Below, one piece after another: positions 24,501-33,960 of a stretch of DNA of 64,000 nucleotides. The first letter of the stretch is position 1. Every line of letters begins with the position of its first letter. This DNA comes from an uncultured Eisenbergiella sp. (lineage in GTDB: Bacteria > Bacillota > Clostridia > Lachnospirales > Lachnospiraceae). The notes beneath the pieces are model-generated. The model saw nothing but the letters and a program-made list of their open reading frames with translations, was not told the origin of the DNA and did not search any database. Location: assembly GCA_910585455.1 (NCBI GenBank), contig CAJUEL010000013.1:1-64000 (forward strand), read 5' to 3'. The translations under genes were made by a program, and so were the position numbers.

Positions 24501-25319
24501 ATGAAAGAGATTATGATAAGCAACCGGAACAATATGTTCCAGAAATTTGAGGTGTTAAAAACAAACCGGAATAAGCGCTACCGTTACCACGAATTTCTGG
24601 TGGAGGGCGTGCGCAGCTTAAACGAGGCGGTCAGAAACGGCTGGCGGATCAAGTCCTTTCTGTATGACAGGAACCGTCTGTCGGACTGGGCGAAGGGGAT
24701 GCTCCGGGAAGTCCCGACAGAGGAGAATTATTGCCTGAGTGCCGAACTGATGCAGGCGCTGAGCGGGAAGGAGGACACCTCCGAGCTGATGGCGGTGATT
24801 GAGATGAGGGAGGATACCCCGGAGGGCGTAGCGCTTTCTCCCAATCCCTTTATCGTGCTGTTTGACAGACCCTCCAACCGGGGGAATCTTGGCACGATGA
24901 TTCGTTCCTGTGACGCGTTGGGCGTAGACTTGCTCATTCTGACGGGACATGCCGTGGATTTATATGATCCGGATGTGGTCGTTTCGGCGATGGGCTCCTT
25001 TTTCAAGATGCCGGTCATCCGGATCGCCGATAACGGCACGCTTTTTTCCTATATTGACAGGCTGAAAAGCAAGTATCCGGGCTTTGTGACGGTGGGGACG
25101 ACGGCGCACGATAAAACGCCGGTTTCTTCCGTGGACTTGACGGCGCCGCTCATGCTGATGGTGGGCAATGAGACGAAGGGGCTGTGCAGCGCTTTTGCGG
25201 ATTTTTGCGACGTGCTTTGCACAATTCCGATGGCGAAGGGCTCCGGCGCTTCCTCCTTTAACGTCAGCTGTGCCGCCTCGATTTTCATGTATGAGATCAC
25301 GAGGCAAAGGGGGATTTAA
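24501..25319 (+). CDS. SpoU/TrmH-family RNA 2'-O-methyltransferase
   Basis: A SPOUT (knotted) methyltransferase of about 272 residues. The N-terminal substrate-binding domain has RYHEFLVEGVRSLNEA. SPOUT motif 1 is RPSNRGNLGTMIRSCDALGV, motif 2 MLMVGNETKGL and motif 3 IPMAKGSGASSFNVSCAA, with the catalytic arginine in motif 1. The start is uncertain: ATG at 24453, 24501 and 24513 are in frame and none has a convincing ribosome site; 24501 agrees best with family length. The RsmF-like gene follows after one base, so the two RNA-modifying enzymes are probably one operon. Confidence 0.85.
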   Translation: MKEIMISNRNNMFQKFEVLKTNRNKRYRYHEFLVEGVRSLNEAVRNGWRIKSFLYDRNRLSDWAKGMLREVPTEENYCLSAELMQALSGKEDTSELMAVIEMREDTPEGVALSPNPFIVLFDRPSNRGNLGTMIRSCDALGVDLLILTGHAVDLYDPDVVVSAMGSFFKMPVIRIADNGTLFSYIDRLKSKYPGFVTVGTTAHDKTPVSSVDLTAPLMLMVGNETKGLCSAFADFCDVLCTIPMAKGSGASSFNVSCAASIFMYEITRQRGI

Positions 25320-25320
25320 G

Positions 25321-26724
25321 ATGCTGCCAATGCTGCCGCAGGCATTTACGGAACGGATGCAGACGATGCTGGGGGAGGAATATCCCCTGTTTTTGCAAAG
25401 CTTTTCAGAAAAGAATCATCAGTCCCTGCGGCTGAATCCGTTAAAGGGCGGCAGGGAACAATTTTTTTCAAAAAATCCCTTTTTCCTGTCACAGGTGGAA
25501 TGGGAGCGAAACGGGTTTTACTATGGGGAAAAGGACGCGCCCGGCAGGCATCCCTGGCATGAGGCGGGCGTGTATTATATTCAGGAGGCGAGCGCCATGG
25601 CGCCTGCCGTTTATCTGGACGCCCAGCCCGGGGAGCGGATTCTGGATCTGTGCGCGGCGCCCGGCGGGAAGAGCACGCAGATTGCGGCGGCGATGGGGCA
25701 GGAGGGAATTTTGATCTGCAATGAACCCCATCCGGCGCGGGCGAAGATTCTTTCGGAGAATATCGAACGGATGGGAATTGCCAATGCGCTGGTGCTTGGC
25801 GAGCAGCCCGGGCGCCTGGCAGAGCATTTTCCGGAATATTTTGACGGGATTTTGGTGGATGCGCCCTGCTCCGGCGAGGGGATGTTCCGGAAAAACGAAG
25901 AGGCGTGCGCCCAGTGGAGCCCGGAAAACGTGGCGTTGTGCGCAAGGCGGCAGGACGAAATCCTGGACAGCGCGGCAGGCATGCTGCGGGCCGGCGGCCG
26001 GCTGGTCTATTCCACCTGTACCTTTGCGCCGCAGGAAAACGAGGGTAGTGTGGCGCGTTTTCTGCTGCGGCATCCGGAATTTGCGGTGGAAGAGGTGGCA
26101 GCGTGTGACGGAATGGATGGCGGGCATCCGGAATGGCTTGCGCAGGATACAGGGGAGCGGCTGCCCGAAAGCGCGTCAATCAAACGGACGGTCCGCCTGT
26201 GGCCCCACAAATTAAAAGGGGAAGGACATTTTTTTGCCCTTTTGAGAAAAGAAGGAAGCGTGCCGAAGGGGTATCGGGCGCGGTGTCCCTTCGGTACGGA
26301 AAGGGCGGTCGGGCCAAAGGAGTGCGAGGGCTTTTTGCAGTTTGAACGGGAGAACCTGCGGATCGTTCTGGACGGCTGCTTTTTGAAATTCGGCGATCAG
26401 CTTTATCTTGCGCCGGCGGATACGCCCTCCTTAAAAGGACTGAAGGCGCTGCGCCCGGGACTGCATCTGGGCACGATGAAAAAGAACCGTTTTGAGCCTT
26501 CCCATGCGCTGGCGCTGTATATGAAACCGCAGGATGCCCAAAGAACCTTCGATATGGCGGCAGACAGCGATGCCTGCCGGGCATGGCTTGCCGGGATGAC
26601 GCTGCAGGCGCAGGGAGAGGCGGGCTGGTATCTGATGACGGCGGACGGCTACAGCATCGGCTGGGGAAAGCTTGCCGGAACGGTCATGAAAAATCATTAT
26701 CCCAAAGGGCTTCGTAAGAGTTAA
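25321..26724 (+). CDS. RsmF-like 16S rRNA cytosine-C5 methyltransferase
   Basis: A 467-residue class I methyltransferase of the RsmB/NOP family. The S-adenosylmethionine site is LDLCAAPGGKSTQIAAAMG near 100, motif IV with a catalytic cysteine DAPCSGEGMF near 181, and motif VI with the second cysteine YSTCTFAPQEN. The C-terminal third (about 290-467) is a PUA-like/RsmF-type RNA-binding region with YLAPADTPSLKGLKALRPGL and HALALYM. ATG at 25321 is preceded by AAAGGGGG 7 bases upstream. It follows the SpoU-type gene directly. Confidence 0.9.
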   Translation: MLPMLPQAFTERMQTMLGEEYPLFLQSFSEKNHQSLRLNPLKGGREQFFSKNPFFLSQVEWERNGFYYGEKDAPGRHPWHEAGVYYIQEASAMAPAVYLDAQPGERILDLCAAPGGKSTQIAAAMGQEGILICNEPHPARAKILSENIERMGIANALVLGEQPGRLAEHFPEYFDGILVDAPCSGEGMFRKNEEACAQWSPENVALCARRQDEILDSAAGMLRAGGRLVYSTCTFAPQENEGSVARFLLRHPEFAVEEVAACDGMDGGHPEWLAQDTGERLPESASIKRTVRLWPHKLKGEGHFFALLRKEGSVPKGYRARCPFGTERAVGPKECEGFLQFERENLRIVLDGCFLKFGDQLYLAPADTPSLKGLKALRPGLHLGTMKKNRFEPSHALALYMKPQDAQRTFDMAADSDACRAWLAGMTLQAQGEAGWYLMTADGYSIGWGKLAGTVMKNHYPKGLRKS

Positions 26725-26726
26725 AT

Positions 26727-26758
26727 CATAACAGTCTGGACAGGTTCAAACTGTTACC
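26727..26758. repeat. 32-bp palindrome family, copy 3
   Basis: ATAACAGTCTGGACAG and its imperfect complement GTTCAAACTGTTAC, beginning 3 bases after the RsmF-like stop. Same core as the 1573-1604 repeat. Confidence 0.75.
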
Positions 26759-26892
26759 GCATCCGCCCATAACAATCTCTGCGCGATTCCAGGCGCCGGC
26801 GGCGCTCCTTTGGAAGTGGCAGAAACGGAGTGTAGAGGGGGCGGGCAGGTATCTACATATAAAATGCCCCGGCGGGGCGAAAGGAGAAGGGT

Positions 26893-29649
26893 ATGCATTT
26901 TACATTGGATTATGAAAGGTATGCGGCGCTGGCGAGGCAGGCGGCCGCAGAGGGGTGCGTTCTGTTGAGAAATGAAAAGGAGGCGCTGCCCATCCGCAAG
27001 GGAGAGCGGGTTTCCGTATTCGGGCGCATTCAGTTCACCTATTATAAGAGCGGCACCGGTTCGGGCGGTCTGGTCAACGCCCCCTATGTGGTGAGCATTC
27101 TGGAAGGTCTGAAAAACAGCGGGATACAGGTCAATGAAGGCCTGGAGGAGGTCTACCGGGCGTGGATCGCCGAAAATCCCTTCGACATGGGCGAGGGCTG
27201 GGCACAGGAGCCCTGGTGCCAGAAGGAGATGCCCGTGAGCGGTGAGCTGGCGGAAAAGGCGGCGCTGGAATCCGATCTGGCGCTGGTCATTCTCGGACGG
27301 ACTGCGGGCGAGGATCAGGACAACAGCGCTGCGGAGGGAAGCTACCTTTTGACGGCGCAGGAAGAGGCGCTTTTGGACACTGTATGCAGCGCCTTTGCGC
27401 GGACTGCGGTGGTGCTGAATGTGGGCAACATCATCGATATGAAGTGGGTGGACCGCTATCAGCCCCAGGCTGTTTTGTACGCATGGCAGGGCGGCATGGA
27501 GGGCGGAAACGGCGTGGCGGACGTGCTCACTGGCAGGGTGAATCCCAGCGGGCGCTTAAGCGATACGATTGCGCAGGACATTTCCGATTATCCGTCCACG
27601 AAAAATTTCGGGGATGGGGACTGCAATCAATATACGGAAGATATCTATGTGGGATACCGGTATTTTGAGACCTTTGCCCGGGATAAGGTAAAATATCCCT
27701 TTGGCTTCGGGCTGTCCTATACGGATTTTATGGTGGAAACGGCGGATTTTTCGGCGGAGAAAGAACAGGCTTCTCTGCGCGTCCGGGTGACCAATACAGG
27801 AAAATGCGCCGGACAGGAGGTGGTGCAGGTGTATGTCAGCGCGCCCCAGGGGGCGCTGGGAAAGCCTGCGCGCCATCTGATCCGGTTTGCCAAAACGGAG
27901 CTTTTGCAGCCCGGCGCGGCACAAACGATGACCTTTGACTTTTCCCTGCGGGAAGCCGCTTCCTACGATGACAGCGGCGTGACGGGGCATAAATCCTGCT
28001 ATGTGCTGGAAGCAGGAGAATACGGCATTTATGCGGGAAAGGACGTCAGGAGCGCCGCCCTTGCGGGATGCGTTACGGTAAAGGAGCTGCTGGTGACACA
28101 GGAATGCCGGGAGGCGCTGGCCCCGGTGAAGCCCTTTGAGCGGCTTGTGCCAAAGCCGGGAACGAAGGACGGCTTTGCAGAGGGCACAGAGCCTGTGCCG
28201 GTCAGAACGGTCGATCTGGCGAAACGGATACAGTGCGAGCGCCCGGAAACTGCGCCCTGTACCGGGGACAGAGGCTATCGGCTTTCGGACGTCTGCGACG
28301 GGAAGGTGTCTTTAGAGGAATTTCTGGCGCAGCTTTCGGATGAGGATCTGATCTGCATGACCAGGGGCGAGGGCATGTGCTCGCCCAAGGTGACGCCCGG
28401 CACGGCGGGGGCCTTTGGCGGTGTGACCGAAAGCCTGAAAAAATTCGGCATTCCCGTCGCATGCTGTGCGGACGGTCCCTCCGGCATCCGGATGGATTGC
28501 GGAACCGCCGCCTTTTCCCTGCCAAACGGCACGCTGCTGGCCTGCACCTTTAACGCGCCCCTGGTGGAGGCGCTCTATGAAATGGAAGGCATGGAGCTGC
28601 GCAAAAACCAGATCGACACGCTGCTGGGACCCGGCATCAACATTCACAGAAGTCCGTTAAACGGGCGCAATTTTGAATATTTCAGCGAGGATCCTTACCT
28701 GACGGGGAAAATGGCTGCGGCACAGCTGCTGGGCATGGGCAAATACGGCGTGACCGGAACGATCAAGCATTTTGCCTGCAACAATCAGGAATTTCGGCGT
28801 AATTTCGCGGATTCCGTGCTTTCGGAGCGGGCGGCAAGGGAAATCGATTTAAAGCCCTTTGAAATTGCGGTGAGAGAGGGAGGCGCATACAGCATCATGT
28901 CCTCCTATAATCCGGTAAACGGTCTGTGGGCGGCGGGCAATTATGATTTGCTGACCACGATTCTGCGCGGCGAATGGGGCTATCAGGGCATTGTGATGAC
29001 AGACTGGTGGGCAAAAATGAACGACGAGGGCGAAGAGGGAACCCTGACCAATACCACCGCTATGGTGCGCGCCCAGAACGATATTTATATGGTGGTATCG
29101 GACGCGGCGTCCAATTCCGCGGGCGATAATTCTCAGGAAGGCCTGGACAGCGGCGCGTTAAGCCGGGGACAGCTGGTGCGCAACGCCCAAAATATCTGCC
29201 GGTTTTTGATGAGATCTCCGGTCATGGGGCGTTTTACCGGCAGAGAGCAGGATGTGTGTGATATAAAAAATGATTTTGCCACGCAGAATAACAGCGACGC
29301 GGTTTTGCAGACGCTGGATGTGGGAGCCGGCTGTGAGCTGGAGCTTACGGGGCTTTCTGCCATGAAGGGGACAAGCGCGATCTATGTGCTGAATTTTGAA
29401 GAGCGGGGCAAATATGCGGCGGTGTTCACCATGCGGGCAAAGGATCATGTGAGCGCGCTGGCACAGATGCCGGTATCCGTATTTTTCAACAATCAGCTTG
29501 TGAAAACCATTTCCGTGGCCGGCGCCGAAAAGCAGTGGGTAGATTATGAGGTGGAGCAGGATATCTTTGTCAGCCTGCAGGGCTATATGAAGCTGTTTTT
29601 CGGAGAAAGCGGTCTGGAAATTTCACGGATACGCATTGAGAAAAGGTAA
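26893..29649 (+). CDS. Glycoside hydrolase family 3 beta-glucosidase-like, domain-permuted
   Basis: A 918-residue enzyme with reversed domain order. Residues 1-260 are the GH3 C-terminal alpha/beta sandwich (AAEGCVLLRNEKEALPI, NPSGRLSDTI); 270-400 is an Fn3-like domain (YPFGFGLSYTDF, YVSAPQGALGKPARHL). The TIM barrel follows from about 470 (ACCADGPSGIRMDC, LLGPGINIHRSPLNGRNFEY, GTIKHFACNNQE) with the nucleophile D704 in IVMTDWW. The last 90 residues look like a beta-sandwich carbohydrate module. No signal peptide. AAGGAGAAGG precedes the ATG at 26893. Permuted GH3 enzymes are known from rumen and gut Lachnospiraceae; it probably hydrolyses imported beta-glucosides, with the exact substrate unknown. 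Confidence 0.88.
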   Translation: MHFTLDYERYAALARQAAAEGCVLLRNEKEALPIRKGERVSVFGRIQFTYYKSGTGSGGLVNAPYVVSILEGLKNSGIQVNEGLEEVYRAWIAENPFDMGEGWAQEPWCQKEMPVSGELAEKAALESDLALVILGRTAGEDQDNSAAEGSYLLTAQEEALLDTVCSAFARTAVVLNVGNIIDMKWVDRYQPQAVLYAWQGGMEGGNGVADVLTGRVNPSGRLSDTIAQDISDYPSTKNFGDGDCNQYTEDIYVGYRYFETFARDKVKYPFGFGLSYTDFMVETADFSAEKEQASLRVRVTNTGKCAGQEVVQVYVSAPQGALGKPARHLIRFAKTELLQPGAAQTMTFDFSLREAASYDDSGVTGHKSCYVLEAGEYGIYAGKDVRSAALAGCVTVKELLVTQECREALAPVKPFERLVPKPGTKDGFAEGTEPVPVRTVDLAKRIQCERPETAPCTGDRGYRLSDVCDGKVSLEEFLAQLSDEDLICMTRGEGMCSPKVTPGTAGAFGGVTESLKKFGIPVACCADGPSGIRMDCGTAAFSLPNGTLLACTFNAPLVEALYEMEGMELRKNQIDTLLGPGINIHRSPLNGRNFEYFSEDPYLTGKMAAAQLLGMGKYGVTGTIKHFACNNQEFRRNFADSVLSERAAREIDLKPFEIAVREGGAYSIMSSYNPVNGLWAAGNYDLLTTILRGEWGYQGIVMTDWWAKMNDEGEEGTLTNTTAMVRAQNDIYMVVSDAASNSAGDNSQEGLDSGALSRGQLVRNAQNICRFLMRSPVMGRFTGREQDVCDIKNDFATQNNSDAVLQTLDVGAGCELELTGLSAMKGTSAIYVLNFEERGKYAAVFTMRAKDHVSALAQMPVSVFFNNQLVKTISVAGAEKQWVDYEVEQDIFVSLQGYMKLFFGESGLEISRIRIEKR

Positions 29650-29662
29650 AGTGGAAACGATA

Positions 29663-30709
29663 ATGAGGAATTTAAAAATTTGTGTCTGGCTGTTCCTGTG
29701 TCTGACCGCCCTGCTGGCGGCCGGCTGCGGGAGCGCTGCAGGGGAAAACACCGCCAAAGGCATGCAGCAGATCGAAGAAATGGATTACGAGGGGGCGCTT
29801 TTAAGCTTTGAGAGCGCCGCTCTCAACAAAGAGGACATGCAGCTTGTCTATCGCGGGCAGGGAATCGCCTGCATCGGCTTGACGGACTATGAAAACGCCG
29901 CTTTTTATCTGGAAAAGGCGCTATCCTTAAGCGACGCCAGAATCGACCAGCTGGATTTTGACATCAATTATTATCTGGCGACCGCTTATTACCGGGGCGG
30001 GCAGAGTGAAAAGGCGGTGGCGGTGTATCAGGCGATCACGGACCTGCGCCCGAAGGAGAAGGACGCCTGGTATCTGAAGGGAACGCTGGAGCTGGAGCAG
30101 GGAAAGCTGGAGGCTGCCCAGGCGGATTTTGAGCGGGCGGTGCAGGTGGATAAGACGGATTATGACATGCTGATCAATATTTTTATCAGCTGTAAAAAAT
30201 TCGGGCATGAGGAGCTGGGCATCGGGTATCTGCAAAATGTGCTGGGAGATGAGACGCATAAGCTGTCCGATTACGATAAGGGCAGAATGAGCTTTTACCT
30301 GGGGGACTATGAGACCGCGAGGGTATGCCTGGAAAAGGTGAAGGATGCCCGGGGAGCGGATGCCGTGACGCTTTTGGGACAGGCTTATGAAAATCTGGGA
30401 GATTACAATTATGCCGCCAGCGTATACAGCACATACCTGGAGACAAAGCAGCAGGATGCGGAAATTTATAATCAGCTGGGGCTTTGCAAGCTGACGGTGG
30501 GCGATTATGAGGCCGCGCTGAACGCGTTTCAGGCGGGGCTTTCCATGGAAGGAAACGATGTGATGCAGTCCCTTCGCTTCAACGAGGTGGTGGCCTATGA
30601 GTATCTGGGACGCTTCGATCAGGCGAAGACTGCCATGCAGCAGTATCTTTCCCTGTATCCGGATGACGAAAAAGCGCAGCGGGAGAATGTGTTTTTGCAG
30701 ACCCGGTGA
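29663..30709 (+). CDS. TPR-repeat lipoprotein
   Basis: A 348-residue protein with a lipoprotein signal peptide (hydrophobic residues 5-22, lipobox LLAAGC). The rest consists of about eight tetratricopeptide repeats, with typical A/G/Y positions in DYENAAFYLEKALSL, AVAVYQAITDLRPKEKDAWY, QADFERAVQVDKTDYDM and DYEAALNAFQAGLSM. Predicted to be tethered on the outer face of the membrane and to mediate protein-protein contacts. The ATG at 29663 is 13 bases after the GH3 stop; the in-frame ATG at 29636 lies inside the GH3 gene. The SH3-SGNH gene begins 94 bases downstream, so both may build the same surface machinery. Confidence 0.85.
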   Translation: MRNLKICVWLFLCLTALLAAGCGSAAGENTAKGMQQIEEMDYEGALLSFESAALNKEDMQLVYRGQGIACIGLTDYENAAFYLEKALSLSDARIDQLDFDINYYLATAYYRGGQSEKAVAVYQAITDLRPKEKDAWYLKGTLELEQGKLEAAQADFERAVQVDKTDYDMLINIFISCKKFGHEELGIGYLQNVLGDETHKLSDYDKGRMSFYLGDYETARVCLEKVKDARGADAVTLLGQAYENLGDYNYAASVYSTYLETKQQDAEIYNQLGLCKLTVGDYEAALNAFQAGLSMEGNDVMQSLRFNEVVAYEYLGRFDQAKTAMQQYLSLYPDDEKAQRENVFLQTR

Positions 30710-30803
30710 GGGTAGCGGCTTTGGAAATGGAATGGAAAGACAGATTGTAACGGTGATGGCGCTGCCGGCAGGGGTGTTTGGACCGGCAGCAGGGAGGTTT
30801 TTG

Positions 30804-31892
30804 ATGAAGAGAATAGGCAGTTGGCTGGGCCGGGTGGCGGCAGGAATTTTTGTGGCATGCGCGCTGGTGTCCGGGACAGCGCTTGTAGCGCAGGCAGAGA
30901 TGGCGGACGGGCATGTAGTGTCGCCCTTTACGGGAGCGGCAGTCGCGGCAAGGCAGGTGAATGTGCGTTCCGGACCGGGAAGCAAATATGTGCTGTTGGG
31001 CAGTCTGGAGAAGGGGCAGGCGGTGAACGTCTGCGGTGAAACCGATAACGGATGGTATCAGGTGGTGTATGGAACCGGAATCGGGTATGTCAGCCAGAAG
31101 CTTGTGGTACAGGCGCCTGTGGATGAGGGAATGCTGGCGGCAATTGCGCAGCAGGCGGCGTTTGTAAAAGCGGCGGCGGCACAGGAAGCGGCGGCAGCGC
31201 AGCAGATGGGGGCGCAGGAAGCGGCGGCAGCGCAGCAGATGGCGGCGCAGGAAGCGGCAGCGCAGCAGGGAGACGAGGCGGCACAACAGACGGAGCAGGA
31301 AACAGCGCAGGCGGCGGCACTGGCACAGCAGGCGGCACTTCAGGAAACAGCGCAGGCGCAGCAGCAGGCAGCGGTGCAGGGCGGCAACGTGATTTTCGTG
31401 GGAGATTCCCGCACAGGGCAGATGGGAAATGCGGTGGGCGGCCCGGCGGCATATCCGGGCGTCGCTTTTGTGGCCTGCTTTGGCGGCGGAAATGAATGGC
31501 TTTCCAGCACGCAGGCGAAAAAGGAAATCGACCAGCTTGTGGGTCCGGGCAGCGTGATCGTTTTAAATTACGGCGTCAATGATCTGTCAAAGCACAATGA
31601 ATATATTGCGACGATCAACAAGTACGCGCGGGACTGGCGGGAAAAGGGCGCTGTGGTTTATTTTGCCACGGTCGGTCCGGTGGGGGAAAACGAATTCGGC
31701 AAGCGCAACTGGGCAGTGGAATATTTTAACGATCAGCTGAGCAACCGGCTGGACGGCAGCATCGGCAGGATTCCCCTTTACAGCTATCTGACCCTGACCG
31801 GATATACCACGACGGCGGACGGACTGCACTATACGCCGGATGTATACGCCCGGATGTTCCAATATCTGATGCAGAGCATCGGGAAGCTTTGA
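30804..31892 (+). CDS. Secreted SH3b - Ala/Gln-rich linker - SGNH-like hydrolase
   Basis: A 362-residue exported protein: signal peptide (residues 1-31, cleavage likely after AQA), one SH3b cell-wall-binding domain (about 45-100; RQVNVRSGPGSKYVLLGSL), an Ala/Gln-rich linker (about 108-192) and a C-terminal SGNH-like domain starting VIFVGDSRTGQM near 195 with VLNYGVNDLSKH (GxxND block) and DGLHYTPDVYARM (DxxH block). The linker has a 33-bp tandem repeat. GGGAGG lies 6 bases before the ATG at 30804. The acyltransferase gene starts 2 bases after the stop; SGNH plus acyltransferase-3 pairs commonly acetylate or deacetylate wall polymers, so that is the inferred role. Confidence 0.86.
   Translation: MKRIGSWLGRVAAGIFVACALVSGTALVAQAEMADGHVVSPFTGAAVAARQVNVRSGPGSKYVLLGSLEKGQAVNVCGETDNGWYQVVYGTGIGYVSQKLVVQAPVDEGMLAAIAQQAAFVKAAAAQEAAAAQQMGAQEAAAAQQMAAQEAAAQQGDEAAQQTEQETAQAAALAQQAALQETAQAQQQAAVQGGNVIFVGDSRTGQMGNAVGGPAAYPGVAFVACFGGGNEWLSSTQAKKEIDQLVGPGSVIVLNYGVNDLSKHNEYIATINKYARDWREKGAVVYFATVGPVGENEFGKRNWAVEYFNDQLSNRLDGSIGRIPLYSYLTLTGYTTTADGLHYTPDVYARMFQYLMQSIGKL
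31179..31272. repeat. 33-bp tandem repeat in the Ala/Gln linker
   Basis: About 2.8 copies of a 33-base unit (starting at 31179, 31212 and 31245) coding for AQEAAAAQQMG-like eleven-residue units. Copy number could vary between strains by slippage and change linker length. Confidence 0.8.
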
Positions 31893-31894
31893 TC

Positions 31895-32896
31895 ATGAAA
31901 ACACTGGATTCCATACGGCTTTTGCGCGTGGCGGCGTGCCTGGGAGTGTTCGTTGCCCATCTGGCGCCGCACATGGGAGCGTCGGGGCGGATCGCGGCCG
32001 CGGCAAACTTCGGCGCTTCCGGCGTATATCTTTTCTTCTTGATCAGCGGCTTTTTGGCATGCAGGGGAAAAGAAATCAGGCCGGGAGGCGGTATGCGCGG
32101 CATCGCCGTCTATTACCGGAAACGTCTGCTGCGCATTCTGCCCCTTTATTATGTGGTGATTCTGGGACAGATGCTGCTGCACGGGCTGATTTTGCGGGAT
32201 GTTCCGCCGGACCCTGCCGGGCTGTACTGGCTGCGCTATTTCCTTCTGACAAACGCATGCATTCCGGGACCGGACAATTTCTGGTCGAATCTGGGCGCGA
32301 CCTGGACGGTCAGTCTGTTCGTCTTTTTTTACCTGTGTGCGCCGCTGTTTGTCCGTCTGACCGCAGGGAAAATCCACCGGACAGCTCTGTTATATCTGGC
32401 GGCAATTGCGCTTCGGTATGGTTGGGCGGCCTCAGGGCTTTCGTCCTATATGATGGCGTTTCACTATCTGCACTATTTTGTGCTGGGGATGCTGCTGTAT
32501 GAGCTGGCGGCGCGTTACCGTCCGGCTGCCGCTGCGGTGCGGCTTGCCTGTTTCCTTGCGGCGACGGGAATTGCGCTGTGGTGTGGCAGAATGGAGTTGG
32601 ACTACTTCATGGTGGTATCCTGGGGCTATGGGCTGTTATTTCTCATGCTGGGAAATCTGACCTTTCGAAAGCCTGGGGGAGCCTTCGCCCGGACCGTGGG
32701 CGCGCTGGATGCCTGCTCCTATGCGATTTATCTGGTGCATGCGCCGGTGCTGGAGGGGATTGGGATGCTCAGGGCGCATGTACAGATGTCGGGCGCCGCT
32801 GTATGCCTGCTGGCGGTTTTTCTGACAGCCATCGGTACCTGGGCAGTACATACGCTGATCGAAAAGCCATTGGAGCGCTGGAAAAGGAAAGCCTGA
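31895..32896 (+). CDS. Acyltransferase-3 family membrane protein
   Basis: A 333-residue integral membrane protein with about ten hydrophobic segments. The N-terminus has RLLRVAACLGVFVAHLAPH, where the conserved His of the family sits, and YYRKRLLRILPLYY with the conserved arginines; GFLACRGK and YLVHAPVLEGIG near the end also fit. Such proteins transfer acetyl or other acyl groups to surface polysaccharides, peptidoglycan or small molecules. The ATG at 31895 is chosen over a TTG at 31889; GGGAAG precedes it. Position directly after the SH3-SGNH gene suggests joint work on a wall polymer. Confidence 0.88.
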   Translation: MKTLDSIRLLRVAACLGVFVAHLAPHMGASGRIAAAANFGASGVYLFFLISGFLACRGKEIRPGGGMRGIAVYYRKRLLRILPLYYVVILGQMLLHGLILRDVPPDPAGLYWLRYFLLTNACIPGPDNFWSNLGATWTVSLFVFFYLCAPLFVRLTAGKIHRTALLYLAAIALRYGWAASGLSSYMMAFHYLHYFVLGMLLYELAARYRPAAAAVRLACFLAATGIALWCGRMELDYFMVVSWGYGLLFLMLGNLTFRKPGGAFARTVGALDACSYAIYLVHAPVLEGIGMLRAHVQMSGAAVCLLAVFLTAIGTWAVHTLIEKPLERWKRKA

Positions 32897-32926
32897 AAGG
32901 AACGGTAAGAAGAGAGGAGAACAGGA

Positions 32927-33853
32927 ATGATACAAAAACTGATCGCTAACATCAAAAAAACAAATGCGCCCATCGTGGTGGGACTGGATCCGATGATGAA
33001 GTTTATTCCCGGACAGATTCAGAAAGCGGCATTTTCGGAATACGGGGAGACGCTGCAGGGGGCGGCGGAGGCAATCTGGCAGTACAATAAGGGGATTGTG
33101 GATGCGGTATATGATCTGATTCCGGCAGTCAAGCCGCAGATCGCCATGTATGAGCAGTTCGGCATTGAAGGGATGATCGCCTTCAAAAAGACGGTGGAGT
33201 ATTGTAAGGAAAAGGGACTGGTCGTCATCGGGGATGTGAAGAGGGGCGATATCGGTTCCACCTCGGAAGCCTATGCGGTAGGGCATCTGGGAAAGGTGAC
33301 GGTGGGGGAAAACCGCATCGCCGCCTTTGACGAGGATTTTGCCACGGTCAATCCCTATCTGGGGTCTGATGGCGTCAAGCCCTTTTTAAAGGTGTGTCAG
33401 GAGGAGAAAAAGGGAATTTTTGTTCTGGTAAAGACCTCCAATCCCAGCAGCGGGGAGCTGCAGGACCGCCTGATCGACAAAAAACCGCTGTATGAAATCG
33501 TGGGAGAGCAGGTTGCCCAATGGGGCAGCGAGTGCATGGGCGACGCGTACAGCTATGTGGGGGCGGTTGTGGGCGCGACCTATCCGGAGCAGGGAAAGCT
33601 GCTGCGCAGGGTGATGCCGAAGGCTTATATTCTGGTGCCGGGGTACGGCGCGCAGGGCGGAAAGGGCGCGGACCTGGTGCATTTTTTCAATGAGGACGGG
33701 CTGGGAGCGATCGTGAATTCTTCCCGCGGCATCATTGCGGCATATCAGCAGGAAAAATATGCGCGTTTCGGCGCGGAAAATTACGCGGACGCTTCCCGGC
33801 AGGCCGTGATAGACATGCGGGAGGATATCGCCCAGGCGCTGGCTGCACGGTAG
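32927..33853 (+). CDS. pyrF: Orotidine 5'-phosphate decarboxylase (PyrF type 2)
   Basis: Final step of UMP synthesis: decarboxylates orotidine monophosphate. The 308 residues match the longer type-2 subfamily. The catalytic Lys-Asp array is in VVIGDVKRGDIGSTSEAYA near 100-113, phosphate-binding residues are in LVPGYGAQGGKGAD and VNSSRGII. AGAGGAGAACAGGA precedes the ATG at 32927. It follows the acyltransferase gene by 30 bases but no other pyrimidine genes are in the window. Confidence 0.94.
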   Translation: MIQKLIANIKKTNAPIVVGLDPMMKFIPGQIQKAAFSEYGETLQGAAEAIWQYNKGIVDAVYDLIPAVKPQIAMYEQFGIEGMIAFKKTVEYCKEKGLVVIGDVKRGDIGSTSEAYAVGHLGKVTVGENRIAAFDEDFATVNPYLGSDGVKPFLKVCQEEKKGIFVLVKTSNPSSGELQDRLIDKKPLYEIVGEQVAQWGSECMGDAYSYVGAVVGATYPEQGKLLRRVMPKAYILVPGYGAQGGKGADLVHFFNEDGLGAIVNSSRGIIAAYQQEKYARFGAENYADASRQAVIDMREDIAQALAAR

Positions 33854-33960
33854 AAGAAAAGCAGGTAATATGGTCGGAGTCGGAGCAGGAATTTTCTGCC
33901 GTTCATGGTGCAGAAGCGGCATGGCTCTTTCAACAGGAGAATTGAGAAGGAGAGCAGGGT

